Shown piece by piece: positions 1 to 9,182 of a stretch of DNA of 64,000 nucleotides. The first letter of the stretch is position 1; the number at the start of each line of letters is the position of its first letter. The notes beneath the pieces are model-generated. The model did no database searches. It was not told the DNA's origin and saw only the letters and a list, made by a program, of their open reading frames with translations. Position numbers and translations under genes: made by a program. The stretch lies in the NCBI RefSeq assembly GCF_023243075.1, contig NZ_JALKFZ020000002.1, positions 1 through 64,000 of the forward strand. Reading direction: 5' to 3'. This DNA comes from Frankia sp. AiPa1. Its GTDB lineage: Bacteria; Actinomycetota; Actinomycetes; Frankiales; Frankiaceae.

Positions 1-118
<118 letters not shown>

Positions 119-273
119 GACCCTCGTGCGCGGCCCCGCGTGGGACCAGGCCGAGGCCGTCACCCACGAGGGTGCCCGTGCGGCCCGCGGCCGCCAGGCC
201 GGTCGCCGCCCGGGAGGTGCGGCTTGTCAGTGCTGCCAGGGTCATACAGCGCGCGGCCGCTGGGCAGGGAGTT

Positions 274-894
274 TCAGCCCGCACCCTGGCTGCGCCGACG
301 ACCGGCTCCGGCCGCGATCATCAGGACGCCGATGGCCGCACCGGCGATCGGGAGGACATCGGAGGACGTGGCACGGTCGGCCATGCCGCCGCCGCCGGCC
401 GCCACACCGCCGCCGCCGACGCCCACACCGACGCCGGCGCCAGCGACGACGCCGACACCAGCCACGCAGTCCCTGTCCTTGTCCCTGTCCTTGTCCTTGT
501 CGTCCCAGTTGAACCAGTCGCCGTCCTTGTCGTCCTTGTCGCCAAGGTTGTCGGCCTGGGCCTTCCTGTCGCCGTCGGCCTTGTCGCCAAGGCCCCTGTC
601 GTCCCTGTCGTCCTTGCCGTCGACGCCGTCCCTGCCATCCTTGCCGTGGTCATCCTTGCCGTGGTCATCCTTGCCGTGGTCATCCTTGCCGTGGTCATCC
701 TTGTTCTTGTCACCAAAGATGTCCCAGTCGTCTTTGTCGTCCTTGCCGTCCCTCGAGGCGCAGTTGTCCCTCCCGCCGTGGGAATCCTTGTCGTCAAACG
801 CGTGGGCGGTGCCTGCACCCCCCAGAGTGAAGGCGATGCTCGCCGCACCCGAGATCGCGAGCGCGGCGGCACGGCGACCCATACCCTTCGTCAT
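274..894 (-). CDS. Secreted Asp/Lys-rich repeat protein with C-terminal LPIAG sorting-like tail
   Basis: 206 aa. The start at 894 is chosen because GAGAGGGG lies just upstream and a Sec signal follows: MTKGMGRR, a hydrophobic core, and a cleavage site after AHA (residue 32). The mature part is extremely rich in D and K, with KDDHG repeated four times near residues 65-84 and DKD/RDKD runs further on, so it should be very hydrophilic and possibly metal binding. The end is S-D-V-LPIAG (181-185), a hydrophobic stretch and RRR, which is the layout of a sortase-anchored protein, but with Ala where LPXTG has Thr. It faces away from a sortase gene starting at 1390, so it is a plausible substrate. The family is not recognised and the function is unknown. 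The 3' end lies 156 nt from the suspect G/C tract but reads cleanly. Confidence 0.72.
   Translation of the reverse strand: MTKGMGRRAAALAISGAASIAFTLGGAGTAHAFDDKDSHGGRDNCASRDGKDDKDDWDIFGDKNKDDHGKDDHGKDDHGKDDHGKDGRDGVDGKDDRDDRGLGDKADGDRKAQADNLGDKDDKDGDWFNWDDKDKDRDKDRDCVAGVGVVAGAGVGVGVGGGGVAAGGGGMADRATSSDVLPIAGAAIGVLMIAAGAGRRRSQGAG
646..705. repeat. 15-bp tandem repeat, four copies
   Basis: The unit gtggtcatccttgcc occurs four times head to tail; the last copy ends in tt. On the minus strand it encodes KDDHG units of the secreted protein. The copies are nearly identical at DNA level, so copy number could vary by slippage. Confidence 0.85.
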
Positions 895-1389
895 TCGGTC
901 CCCTCTCTCACTGACGGTGATCGATTCATCACTGCGAGTGACACCATAGCGACTGCCTGTAGGGATGCGCGCCAACCGCACCGGGCGTGGTGCGGCCGGT
1001 TCCGGCACCAAACACCGTGGTGGGAGTGCCGCCGCGTGAGCGGATGCCAGACCTTGGCCCGATTCGTGCACCGAACGGAAAGCCACCGCCGCCGAGCGCG
1101 TCCCGGTCACCCATTGTTGCCACCTTGCTCGCTAGAGTGACGCTCGGTCAGGGGTCGACCGCGGCGCGATTCCGATCGCGGCCGTCATCCGGTCCCGGCC
1201 AGCACGGCCCGGGTGACGGGGCCGGGTGACGGGGCCGGGTAACGGGGTCCGACCAGCCGGATCCTGCTGTCCGGGCCCATCAGCACGGCCTGGCGGGAGA
1301 GGCCCGGCCAGCCCGGAGCCCGACCAGCGCGGAACCCCGGCAGGAACAAGCCGTAGCCCGCGCGGCGGTGGCGAGGACAGGGGTGCGAG
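895..1389. other. Intergenic region between surface protein and sortase
   Basis: About 495 bases with no recognisable gene. It should contain the divergent promoters of the minus-strand surface protein and the plus-strand sortase. A short tandem repeat gacggggccgggt is present around 1213-1240. Open frames here have no recognisable domain and poor start sites. Confidence 0.5.
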
Positions 1390-2679
1390 GTGGAAAGAAC
1401 AGTGCTCCGCGGCTGCGACCGCGGCCATGAGGGACCCGCCGGACGCGGCGACACCTGTGCCTGCGGCTGCGGCAGCCGAAGTATCGTCAGGCGCGCGCAC
1501 GAATTCGACCTCCCCCGCGGTATGGGGGGGACCGACGCGCAGAGCACCGGCGCCGGCTCCGGTCACGCGGGCGCCGTCGATACCGACGCTCTCTCAGTGA
1601 GCGCCGCAGCGAGCACTGGGGCGAGCGCCGAAGCGAAGGCCGGGGCGAGCACTGGGGCAAAGGCCGGGGTGAGCGCCGGGACAGGAGCCGTCGTCCGGCA
1701 GGCGACCGCGACCCGCGCGAGGACCGTCCCCACGAAGACGACTGGTCCGAATGCCCTGGACACGAACGCCTTCGACCCCAAGGCCATCGGCGCGAATGCG
1801 AGGGCCGTTGCCGCGGGAATCGTCGGCCCGGCGGCCCATCGCTTCGGGGGCGTTCAGGTATATCGGCGGCGGCTGTCAGCGTGGCACGGGCTGCTGCTGA
1901 TCGGCCTCGTGCTCGTGCTGGCAAGCGGATTCCGGCTGGCCGAACCGGCCTTCGACGCCCTGCGCGGCGATTCCCGCACGGATGCGGCGAACGAACTGCC
2001 ACCGATTCCCGCTCCGCCTCCGCCGGTCCCGTTCGCGCCCGCCGTCGCACCCAGCGCCGCCGCCCGACCAGCGGTGACCATCAACGATCCCACGCGGCTA
2101 CAGATCCCGCGGTTGAGCGTCAACGCGCCGATTGTCCATCTCGGCCAGAACCGGGACGGCACGATCGCGGTGCCAACCGCCTGGGGGGACGTGGGCTGGT
2201 TTGACCGCGGGCCGGCGCCCGGCGGAATCGGGCCGTCGGTGCTCGTCGGGCACTACGACTCCACGACCGGTCCGGCGGCGTTCTACCGCCTGAACCTGCT
2301 GGTCCCCGGTGACCGGGTGGTGGTTGTCGGGGCGTCGGGGGCCAGCCAGGCCTTCGTCGTCGACCGCTCCGAGGAGGTGACCAAGGCGACGTTCCCGGCC
2401 CAACGGGTCTACGGTCCGGTAACCCGTCCCGAACTACGGCTGATCACCTGCGGCGGCGCCTTCGACTTCCACACCCACCACTACCTGAGCAACCTGGTCG
2501 TCTACGCCCACGCCGACACAGGCCCCGCCGCGCTGCCCCCGCCAGCCCCGCCGGCCCCGCCAGCGGGAACAGCGGGAACAGCGGGAGTGAGCATCGCCGG
2601 CGGGCCCGCCGCGGCCTCGAGCGGCCCATCCTCTGTACCTCCGTCCCAGCCCCGCGCAGAGGACCCGCTCCGCCCATGA
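1390..2679 (+). CDS. Class F-type sortase with atypical active site
   Basis: 429 aa if read from the GTG at 1390; the true start may lie downstream, because the first 150 residues are Ala/Thr-rich low complexity. One membrane segment follows at residues 165-182 (LLLIGLVLVLASG), then a Pro linker (203-220) and a sortase domain from about 229 to 375. It has the class F hallmarks PTAWGDVGWFDRGPAPG, LVGHYDS with catalytic His288, FYRLNLLVPGD and LITCGGAFD with catalytic Cys354. The family normally reads YRDN after the Cys, supplying the catalytic Arg; here it is YLSN, with Leu366 at that place. A Pro/Ala/Ser tail follows. It is an extracytoplasmic transpeptidase by family, probably acting on proteins such as the LPIAG protein next door. 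Whether it is active without the usual Arg is uncertain. Confidence 0.85.
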   Translation: MERTVLRGCDRGHEGPAGRGDTCACGCGSRSIVRRAHEFDLPRGMGGTDAQSTGAGSGHAGAVDTDALSVSAAASTGASAEAKAGASTGAKAGVSAGTGAVVRQATATRARTVPTKTTGPNALDTNAFDPKAIGANARAVAAGIVGPAAHRFGGVQVYRRRLSAWHGLLLIGLVLVLASGFRLAEPAFDALRGDSRTDAANELPPIPAPPPPVPFAPAVAPSAAARPAVTINDPTRLQIPRLSVNAPIVHLGQNRDGTIAVPTAWGDVGWFDRGPAPGGIGPSVLVGHYDSTTGPAAFYRLNLLVPGDRVVVVGASGASQAFVVDRSEEVTKATFPAQRVYGPVTRPELRLITCGGAFDFHTHHYLSNLVVYAHADTGPAALPPPAPPAPPAGTAGTAGVSIAGGPAAASSGPSSVPPSQPRAEDPLRP

Positions 2680-2707
2680 TCGCCACTCCGCGCCGCGGGT
2701 GACCAAG

Positions 2708-2783
2708 CAAGATCCGCCTATCCAGGTCGCCGTGGGGGGATATATCGGACACGACACGCCCACAACGACCTATTTGGATCTTG
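2708..2783. repeat. 76-bp palindromic element, copy 1
   Basis: An imperfect inverted repeat bounded by CAAGATCC and GGATCTTG, with inner arms AGGTCGCCGTGGGG and CCCACAACGACCT. It lies between the convergent ends of the sortase and der genes. Its sequence matches, in reverse orientation and at the same length, the element at 41817-41892. It could form a long hairpin in RNA of either strand and act as a bidirectional terminator, or it is a dispersed REP/MITE-like element. Confidence 0.8.
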
Positions 2784-2892
2784 CCCGCCGAGCTTCCGTC
2801 ACGGAGCGCGATATTTCGGCCCGGCGGACGGCCCACAGCCGACGGCAGACGGCAGACGGGTGGGACACGAACGCGGAGACGGAACCGGGGAG

Positions 2893-4326
2893 TCAGCTGG
2901 GGCGGCGGCGGTCACCGCGCTCGCGCACGCGAACCGAGATGGAGATCGGGGAGCCGGCGAAACCGAAGTCCTCCCGCAGGCGGCGTTCGAGGAACCGGCG
3001 GTAAGTGGGCTCCAGGAAGCCTGTGGTGAAGACGACGAACCGCGGCGGACGCACCCCGGCCTGGGTGGCGAAAAGGACCTTGGGCACCCGACCGCCACGC
3101 GCCGGCGGCGGGGTTGCGCCCACCACCTCACCGAGCCAGGTGTTGAGCCGCCCGGTCGGGATCCGGGTCCCCCACGATTCGAGGGCCGTACGCAGGGCGG
3201 GGGCGAGCCGGTCGGTGGCACGGCCGGTGCGGGCGGAGACGTTCACCCGCGGCGCCCAGGCGACCCGGCCGAGATCGCGCACGACCTCCCGTTCCAGCGT
3301 CAGCCGGCGGTCCTCGTCGACCAGGTCCCACTTGTTGAACGCCAGCACGAGGGCGCGGCCGGCGTCGACGACCATCGAGATGACCCGCTGGTCCTGCTCG
3401 GTGAGCGGCTCGCCGCCGTCGAGCAGGACGATCGCCACCTCGGCGGCCTCGAGCGCGGAGGCGGTACGCAGCGAGGAGTAGTACTCGGCGCCGGACGCCT
3501 CGCGCACCCGGCGGCGCAGACCGGCGGTGTCGATGAACATCCACTCCTCGCCGCCGACGGTGACGAGCTCGTCGACCGGGTCGCGGGTGGTTCCGGCGAC
3601 GTCGTGCACGAGGGCTCGCCGACTGCCGGCGATCTTGTTGAGCAGGCTGGACTTGCCGACGTTGGGCCGCCCGATCAGCGCGACCCGGCGCGGGCCGGTG
3701 GTCTCAGCGAACACCTCGCGGGGCGCCTCGGGCAGCACGGCGAGCACGGCGTCGAGCAGATCGCCGCTGCCCCGGCCGTGCAGCGCGGACACCGGATGCG
3801 GCTCGCCGAGGCCGAGACCCCACAACGCCGCCGCGTCCGCCTCGAACCGGTTGTCGTCGACCTTGTTCGCGACGAGGATGACGGGCAGACCGCTGCGGTG
3901 CAGCACCCGGGCGACGGCCTCGTCGGCGTCGGTCGCGCCAGTGGTGACGTCGACGATGAACAGCACCGCGTCCGCGGTGTCCAGGGCCGCGCGGGCCTGC
4001 TCCGAGACCTGGGCGGCGAGCCCGGAGGCGTCCGGTTCCCAGCCGCCGGTGTCGACCAGGGTGAACCGCCGGCCGTTCCACGTCGCGTCGTAGGCGATCC
4101 GGTCGCGGGTGACGCCGGGGACGTCCTCCACGACGGCGGCGCGGCGGCCGAGGATCCGGTTGACCAGCGTCGACTTACCGACGTTCGGCCGGCCGACCAC
4201 GGCCACCACCGGCTGCCCGAGGGGCGATCCGGCGAACCCGCCCGCGTCGCCCAGGTCGGCGTCCTCGACATCACCTGGCGCGATGCCGTCCCACTCGAGG
4301 TCGTCCAGTTCGTGTGTCACTGCCAT
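2893..4326 (-). CDS. der: Ribosome-associating GTPase Der (EngA)
   Basis: 477 aa. Two GTPase domains in tandem are plain. The first has [24 protein letters not shown] and NKVDD; the second has [24 protein letters not shown] and [11 protein letters not shown]-like C-terminal domain follows. This duplication is diagnostic of Der, which acts in 50S ribosomal subunit assembly in the cytoplasm. The first 35 residues are an acidic extension common in actinobacterial forms. The ATG at 4326 follows gacgagacg, a modest ribosome site. It is the last gene of the parA-scpA-scpB-rluB-tyrA-cmk-plsC-der run, with 189 bases separating it from plsC. Confidence 0.97.
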   Translation of the reverse strand: MAVTHELDDLEWDGIAPGDVEDADLGDAGGFAGSPLGQPVVAVVGRPNVGKSTLVNRILGRRAAVVEDVPGVTRDRIAYDATWNGRRFTLVDTGGWEPDASGLAAQVSEQARAALDTADAVLFIVDVTTGATDADEAVARVLHRSGLPVILVANKVDDNRFEADAAALWGLGLGEPHPVSALHGRGSGDLLDAVLAVLPEAPREVFAETTGPRRVALIGRPNVGKSSLLNKIAGSRRALVHDVAGTTRDPVDELVTVGGEEWMFIDTAGLRRRVREASGAEYYSSLRTASALEAAEVAIVLLDGGEPLTEQDQRVISMVVDAGRALVLAFNKWDLVDEDRRLTLEREVVRDLGRVAWAPRVNVSARTGRATDRLAPALRTALESWGTRIPTGRLNTWLGEVVGATPPPARGGRVPKVLFATQAGVRPPRFVVFTTGFLEPTYRRFLERRLREDFGFAGSPISISVRVRERGDRRRPS

Positions 4327-4515
4327 CGTCTCGTCACTGGCATCGCTGCCATACCTGTCGTCGGGTCCGGTGATCGCGATCGATCACACGGTGGTGCGCG
4401 GTGGCCGCGGGCCAGGGCGCCGCCGATCGCCGCGGCGCTGCCCACGATGACCGGGCCACGCCGCGGAGGGCCGTCCGGCGGCGGCATCGACGATGCCCCA
4501 GCGGCGTGCCGTGGA

Positions 4516-5241
4516 TCAGGCGGCGCGGGCGGCCTCGAGATGCTCGAGCAGACGGACCCGGATGTCCTCGGCGACGGCGGCGAGCGCCCGGCGCGAGCGT
4601 GGGTTTGCCGGCACCTCCACCTCGAACGGCTTTCCGAACACAACGCGCACCTGCACCGAACGCCGCGGCCAGCGCGCGCCCTTCGGCAGCGCCGCTCCGG
4701 TGTTGATGCAGGCAACGGGCTGCACCCGGCAGCGGCCGTGCACCGCCAGGTAGGCGATGCCATGCTGGACGGCAGCCATTTCCCCGCTGCCGCGGGTGCC
4801 CTCGGGAAAGACTCCGACCGCGCCGCCGCGAGACAGCTCGTCGAGCGCGGTGTGCAGAGCATCCCGGTCGGCCCGGCCGCGATCGATCGGGATCTGCCCG
4901 CTGATCAGCAGCAGCCGGCCGACGATCCGAGTGTACATCTCGGACTTCACCAGACAGCGTACGGTGCGTGGCGCCTCGATCACGACAAGCGGGCCGTCCA
5001 GCCAGCTGCTGTGATTGCCCGCGAAGATCAACGGCTCGTCGTGCGGGACGTTCTCCACGCCTTCGAGCGTGACCCGCATGACCAGGCGGTTGAGCACCGC
5101 GCGGACCCCGGGCTTGAGCACCCGGTGCGGCAGGTCGTTGTAGACCGGCGACGCGGCCCCCCGATGCGCTGGCGCCCTCGGAGCGGCCGGCGGGCCACCG
5201 GGCATGGGCTCGGGGGCGGGGGCGGGGGCGGGTGCGGTCAT
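4516..5241 (-). CDS. plsC: 1-acyl-sn-glycerol-3-phosphate acyltransferase (PlsC family)
   Basis: 241 aa. It carries the acyltransferase signatures NHSSWLD (the HX4D catalytic box) and FPEGTRG (glycerol-phosphate binding), with IPIDRG between them. By family it transfers an acyl chain to lysophosphatidate in phospholipid synthesis at the membrane. The first 30 residues are Pro/Ala-rich and probably disordered. Its ATG overlaps the TGA of cmk by the tetranucleotide ATGA, so the two are translationally coupled. In many actinobacteria this gene sits between cmk and der, as here. Confidence 0.93.
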   Translation of the reverse strand: MTAPAPAPAPEPMPGGPPAAPRAPAHRGAASPVYNDLPHRVLKPGVRAVLNRLVMRVTLEGVENVPHDEPLIFAGNHSSWLDGPLVVIEAPRTVRCLVKSEMYTRIVGRLLLISGQIPIDRGRADRDALHTALDELSRGGAVGVFPEGTRGSGEMAAVQHGIAYLAVHGRCRVQPVACINTGAALPKGARWPRRSVQVRVVFGKPFEVEVPANPRSRRALAAVAEDIRVRLLEHLEAARAA

Positions 5242-6158
5242 CGGGCTAGGTGGGTCGGCTGGCCCACACCGGTCGGCGCAGGGCAGTGGCGCAGGACCTC
5301 CTCGACCACCTCGGGGACGCCCATCGCCGTCGAGTCGAGCACGATCGCGCCGTCCGGGATCGCCAGCGGGTCGGCGGCGCGGGTCGAGTCGAGGACGTCA
5401 CGGCGGTCGAGCTCGGCCAGGGTACGGGCGACGTCGTCCATCCCCTTCTCGCCCAGCTGACGCGACCGGCGCAGCGCACGGACCTCGGTCGACGCGGTGA
5501 GGAACACCTTGATCAACGCGTCCGGCGCGACGACGGACCCGATGTCACGGCCTTCCACGACGATGCCGCCGCCGGGGCCGGCGGCCTCGATGATCTGGCG
5601 CTGCTGGGCGACCAGGCGGGTACGCACCGCGGGCACGGCGGCAATGGCGCTGACCGCGTTGGTGACCGCGCGGGTGCGGATCTCCTCGTCGACCCGGGTA
5701 CCGTCGACGGCGATCGTCGGCGCGTCCGGATCCACCCCGGCTGTGATCACCGCCCGCTCGGCGAGCTCGCTGACGGCGACCGCGTCCTCGATGTCGATGC
5801 GCTGCTCCAGCGCCAGCTGGGTGAGCGCCCGGTACATCGCGCCGGTATCGAGGTAACGCAGGCCGAGGCGGCGCGCGAGCTCACGGGCCACAGTGCTCTT
5901 GCCCGACCCGCCAGGGCCGTCGACCGCGACGACCAGCCCCGACGCGACCACCTCCCGCGAGCCCTCGGCGGACAGCCGGTTGCCGGGCAGCCCGTCTGGG
6001 TCACCGCCACGCCGGACGCCGCGCGATGCGGCCGTTCCTGGCGCCTCTCCCTGCGCCCCGCCGTCGGCGATCTCGCCAGTGGACAACGCAGACCCGTGCT
6101 CGGGCTCCACCCGATTCCTCCGTCCCGGACGCGTACGAGTCATCGGGCCGCGCACCAC
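5238..6158 (-). CDS. cmk: Cytidylate kinase
   Basis: 306 aa if started at GTG 6158; ATG 6143 is an in-frame alternative. The kinase fold begins near residue 73 with VVAVDGPGGSGKST (P-loop) followed by LDTGAMYRALT, the CMP-binding signature. VVEGRDIGSVV and the lid region with R-rich segments follow. It phosphorylates CMP and dCMP to the diphosphates. The 70-residue N-terminal extension is low complexity, so the natural start may be further in. The stop overlaps the plsC start by four bases. Upstream, tyrA ends 139 bases away. Confidence 0.95.
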   Translation of the reverse strand: MVRGPMTRTRPGRRNRVEPEHGSALSTGEIADGGAQGEAPGTAASRGVRRGGDPDGLPGNRLSAEGSREVVASGLVVAVDGPGGSGKSTVARELARRLGLRYLDTGAMYRALTQLALEQRIDIEDAVAVSELAERAVITAGVDPDAPTIAVDGTRVDEEIRTRAVTNAVSAIAAVPAVRTRLVAQQRQIIEAAGPGGGIVVEGRDIGSVVAPDALIKVFLTASTEVRALRRSRQLGEKGMDDVARTLAELDRRDVLDSTRAADPLAIPDGAIVLDSTAMGVPEVVEEVLRHCPAPTGVGQPTHLAR

Positions 6159-6297
6159 GCGGGTGGCCAGGGGCCTGCGGCAACCACCGCCTGTCCCCCA
6201 GCTGCCCTGGGCACCGCCCGTCGGCCACCTGTGTCTGTCGACCGAGACGTGACACCGTCCGTCACGTGCGACCCGGATCAGGCTACTCGGTGCCGCG

Positions 6298-7488
6298 TCA
6301 CGATCGTCGGTATGCCGTCCATCCGGTGGCCGTCAGCCGGTCGACGACCTCGTCGGCGAGCGCCGGGTCCACGGCGAGCTCGACGATGCCGGCCGGAGCA
6401 TCCAGGCTGTGCTCGAACGGACCCACATCCTCGATGTTCACCTCCCAGGCGCTGATCAGGCCGACGATCGCGGCGAGCTGGCCGGGACGGTCGTCGAGCA
6501 CCACACCGACCCAGCCCCACTCCCGCACGGCGGCACCGGCCTTACGCGGCAGCCGCGCCCGGCCCGAGTGCCCGTCGCGCATCAGCCCGGTGACCGCGGA
6601 GGTAACCCCGGTGGGGACCCCCGCGTCGAGGATGTCGGCGAGCGCGGTGAGGCGGGTGCCGAGCTCGCGCACGCGGCGTGCGATCGGTTCCCGGTTGCCC
6701 TCGATGATGCCGGCCCACAGCGACGCGTCGCTGTCGGCGAGCCGGGTGGTGTCGCGGAAACCCTGGCCGGCCAGCGGAACGTCACGCGCCGACAGCCGCG
6801 TCAGCGTGCCCGCCAGCACACTCGCCACAAGCTGTGGCACGTGGGAGACCGTCGCCATCGCCTCGTCATGGCGGTCGGGTGTCGTGCGCACCGGCGTCGC
6901 GCCGCAGGCCAGCGCGAGGGCCACGGTGGCGTGCAGGGCCGCCGGCGCGGTCCCCGGCAACGGGCAGACCGCCCAGACCCGTTCGGCGAACAGGTCGGGG
7001 CGCGCTGAGACGGCGCCGTGCCGTTCCCGTCCGGCGATGGGATGCGCGGGGCACCAGATCGAGAGGTCGGCAGGCGAGCGGTCGGCACCGAGCCGCTCGA
7101 CCTCGACCCATGGACGGGTCTTCACGCTGCCGGCGTCGCTGACCGAGTCGGCCAGCCCCGCGAGCACCAGCGCCCGGACCTCGCGGGCGATGGTCGGCAG
7201 GGGGGTGGCGACGACGGCATGGTCGACCCGCTCCCCCTCCCAGCGCCGCCCGGCGCCCATCTTCTCGGCGATCGTGACCTGAGCGTCGTCGGCATCGCGC
7301 AGCAGCACCTCGACGCCCTGCGCGGACAGCGCGAGTCCGATGCTGGTGCCGATCAGCCCCGCGCCGACGATCCCGACCCGCCGCAATGTCGGCAGCTGTG
7401 CCGGATCCCACCCCGCCGACCCGGCTTCGAACGCCGCGTCATCCGCAGGCGCCGGCCCGCCCGCGGCGGCCGTCGGGCCGGCGCTCAC
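6298..7488 (-). CDS. tyrA: Prephenate dehydrogenase with ACT domain
   Basis: 396 aa. The N-terminal Rossmann motif GIVGAGLIGTSIGLAL begins near residue 39. The helical prephenate dehydrogenase core includes WCPAHPIAGRERHG and SHVPQLVASVLAG, carrying the conserved His residues. A C-terminal ACT domain starts near residue 325 (VVLDDRPGQLAAIVGLI), probably for tyrosine feedback. It makes 4-hydroxyphenylpyruvate from prephenate with NAD+. The GTG start at 7488 overlaps the rluB TGA by GTGA. The first 35 residues are an unconserved leader. Confidence 0.95.
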   Translation of the reverse strand: MSAGPTAAAGGPAPADDAAFEAGSAGWDPAQLPTLRRVGIVGAGLIGTSIGLALSAQGVEVLLRDADDAQVTIAEKMGAGRRWEGERVDHAVVATPLPTIAREVRALVLAGLADSVSDAGSVKTRPWVEVERLGADRSPADLSIWCPAHPIAGRERHGAVSARPDLFAERVWAVCPLPGTAPAALHATVALALACGATPVRTTPDRHDEAMATVSHVPQLVASVLAGTLTRLSARDVPLAGQGFRDTTRLADSDASLWAGIIEGNREPIARRVRELGTRLTALADILDAGVPTGVTSAVTGLMRDGHSGRARLPRKAGAAVREWGWVGVVLDDRPGQLAAIVGLISAWEVNIEDVGPFEHSLDAPAGIVELAVDPALADEVVDRLTATGWTAYRRS

Positions 7489-9182
7489 AGGCCTACGTCG
7501 CGGTAGAGCGCGCCGACCTCGCCTCTGGTGAGGTGGCGGGCCCGTCCGGCGCGCAGCGTCCCGAGGTTGACCGGGCCCATCTGGGTACGCACCAGCCGGT
7601 GCACCGGGTGACCGACGGCGGCGAGCATCCGGCGCACGATGCGCTTGCGACCCTCGTGCACGATGACCTCGAGCATCACCCGGCCGGAGGCGTTGTCGAG
7701 AATCCGCACCGAGTCGGCGCGAGCCAGGCCGTCATCCAGCTCGACGCCACCCTGCAGCCGGCGCGGTACCTCACGGCGCAACGGCCCGGACACTTCCACG
7801 AGGTAGGTCTTGGCGACCTCGTAGGACGGATGGGTCAGCCGGTGGGCGAGATCGCCGTCGTTGGTGACCAGCAGCAGTCCCTCGCTGTCAATGTCGAGCC
7901 GACCGACGTGGAACAACCCGCCGCCGAACTCGGTGAGCAGATCGGCGATGATCGGCCGGCCGCGGTCGTCCGACATCGCGGTGATCACCCCGAGCGGCTT
8001 GTTCAGCGCCAGGTGGACGAGCCCGGCGCGGGTGACGATCCGCACACCATCGACCTCGATGACGGCCGTCTCCGGGTCGACCCGCCGGCCCTGCTCCCGC
8101 ACGACCGCGCCGTCGACGCGGACCCGCCCCTCGTCGATCAGCTCCTCGCTGGCCCTCCGCGAGCCCACTCCGGCCGCGGCCAGCACCTTCTGTAGCCGGA
8201 TGCCCTCCTGCTCCGACTCGCCCCGCGGCCGATCGTCCTGACGGGGCCGATCATCCTGGCGCGGACGGTCGCCCGCACCGTGGCCGTCCCGGCGGGCCCG
8301 ATCGTCCCGGTAGGCAGGCCGGTCGCGATCGTCCCGGCGAGCAGGGCCACCGCGGCGGGCGGGATCGTCCCGCCGAGCGGGGCCGTCCCGCCGAGCGGGA
8401 TCGTCGCGGCGAACATCGTCCCGGCGAGCAGGGCCGGCCCGACGGGCAGAGTCACCTCGGTACGCAGAGTCACTTCGGTTGGCGGCGCCGTCCCGGCGAG
8501 TGGGGTCATCTCGACGAACAGGGCCACCCCGACCAACGGAGTCACCTCGGCGAACAGGGTCATTCCGGCGAACAGGGTCATTCCGGCGAGCAGAGTCATC
8601 CCGGCGAACAAAGTCACCCCGGCCAGCAAAGTCACCCCGGCCAGCGGAGTCACCCCGGCGGGCAGGGCCGTCCCGTCGGGTGCTGTCACCCCGGTACGCG
8701 GCGCCGTTCTGGCGAGCGGCGTCGCCTCGGCGGCGGGGATCATCCTGGCGAGCGCGGAACTCGCCACGCGGACGGTCATCCCGACGCGCTGGGTCACCTG
8801 CGCGGGGCGCATCCTCCCGGCGTGGGCGGGCATCGCCACGCGGACGGTCATCGCGGCGGGGGCCAGCGTCGCCACGCGGACGGTCGCCCCTGGCTCGATC
8901 ATCCCGATCACGGTCGTCGCCACGTCGAGGGTTCCCGGACGGGCGGGAGTCGGCGCGGGCACGGCCAGTGGCACGTCCCCGTGCGTTCTCGTCCCGGCCC
9001 GCCGCCGGTGGACGCGACGCGCGCGTGGGACGGGACCCGGTCGGCTGCCGAGGACGATCGGCAGCGGTCACGGTGCCGCTGTCGCGGGCGCCGTGCCGGT
9101 CTCGATGGGGAGCCGGGCGGTCACGGTGGGAAGCCCGGTGTTCACGGTGGGAGCCAGGCTGTTCAGGGTGAGACAAAGTCAT
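7485..9182 (-). CDS. rluB: 23S rRNA pseudouridine synthase RluB with long Arg/Asp-rich N-terminal extension
   Basis: 565 aa. The C-terminal 245 residues are a complete RluB/RsuA enzyme: an S4 domain (LQKVLAAAGVGSRRASEELI) followed by the catalytic core with LHVGRLDIDSEGLLL-type sequence (here FHVGRLDIDSEG, catalytic Asp), KTYLVEV and EGRKRIVRRML. It isomerises a uridine in helix 89 region 23S rRNA by family. The first 320 residues are unusual: repeated RRDD, RRGD and RPRGD units with net strong charge, coded by a GC-skewed repetitive stretch at about 8230-9130. The ATG at 9182 lies 20 bases inside the scpB stop, so it is coupled. Extensions of this kind occur in actinobacterial RluB and are likely disordered RNA-binding tails. 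Confidence 0.92.
   Translation of the reverse strand: MTLSHPEQPGSHREHRASHRDRPAPHRDRHGARDSGTVTAADRPRQPTGSRPTRASRPPAAGRDENARGRATGRARADSRPSGNPRRGDDRDRDDRARGDRPRGDAGPRRDDRPRGDARPRREDAPRAGDPARRDDRPRGEFRARQDDPRRRGDAARQNGAAYRGDSTRRDGPARRGDSAGRGDFAGRGDFVRRDDSARRNDPVRRNDPVRRGDSVGRGGPVRRDDPTRRDGAANRSDSAYRGDSARRAGPARRDDVRRDDPARRDGPARRDDPARRGGPARRDDRDRPAYRDDRARRDGHGAGDRPRQDDRPRQDDRPRGESEQEGIRLQKVLAAAGVGSRRASEELIDEGRVRVDGAVVREQGRRVDPETAVIEVDGVRIVTRAGLVHLALNKPLGVITAMSDDRGRPIIADLLTEFGGGLFHVGRLDIDSEGLLLVTNDGDLAHRLTHPSYEVAKTYLVEVSGPLRREVPRRLQGGVELDDGLARADSVRILDNASGRVMLEVIVHEGRKRIVRRMLAAVGHPVHRLVRTQMGPVNLGTLRAGRARHLTRGEVGALYRDVGL

Noticed and set aside
1132-1566. 144-codon minus-strand frame between surface protein and sortase
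   Set aside because: Low-complexity Pro/Gly/Arg composition, no ribosome site, and it overlaps the 5' part of the sortase frame.
2860-5460. 866-codon plus-strand frame opposite der and plsC
   Set aside because: Shadow frame; both minus-strand genes have complete family motifs.
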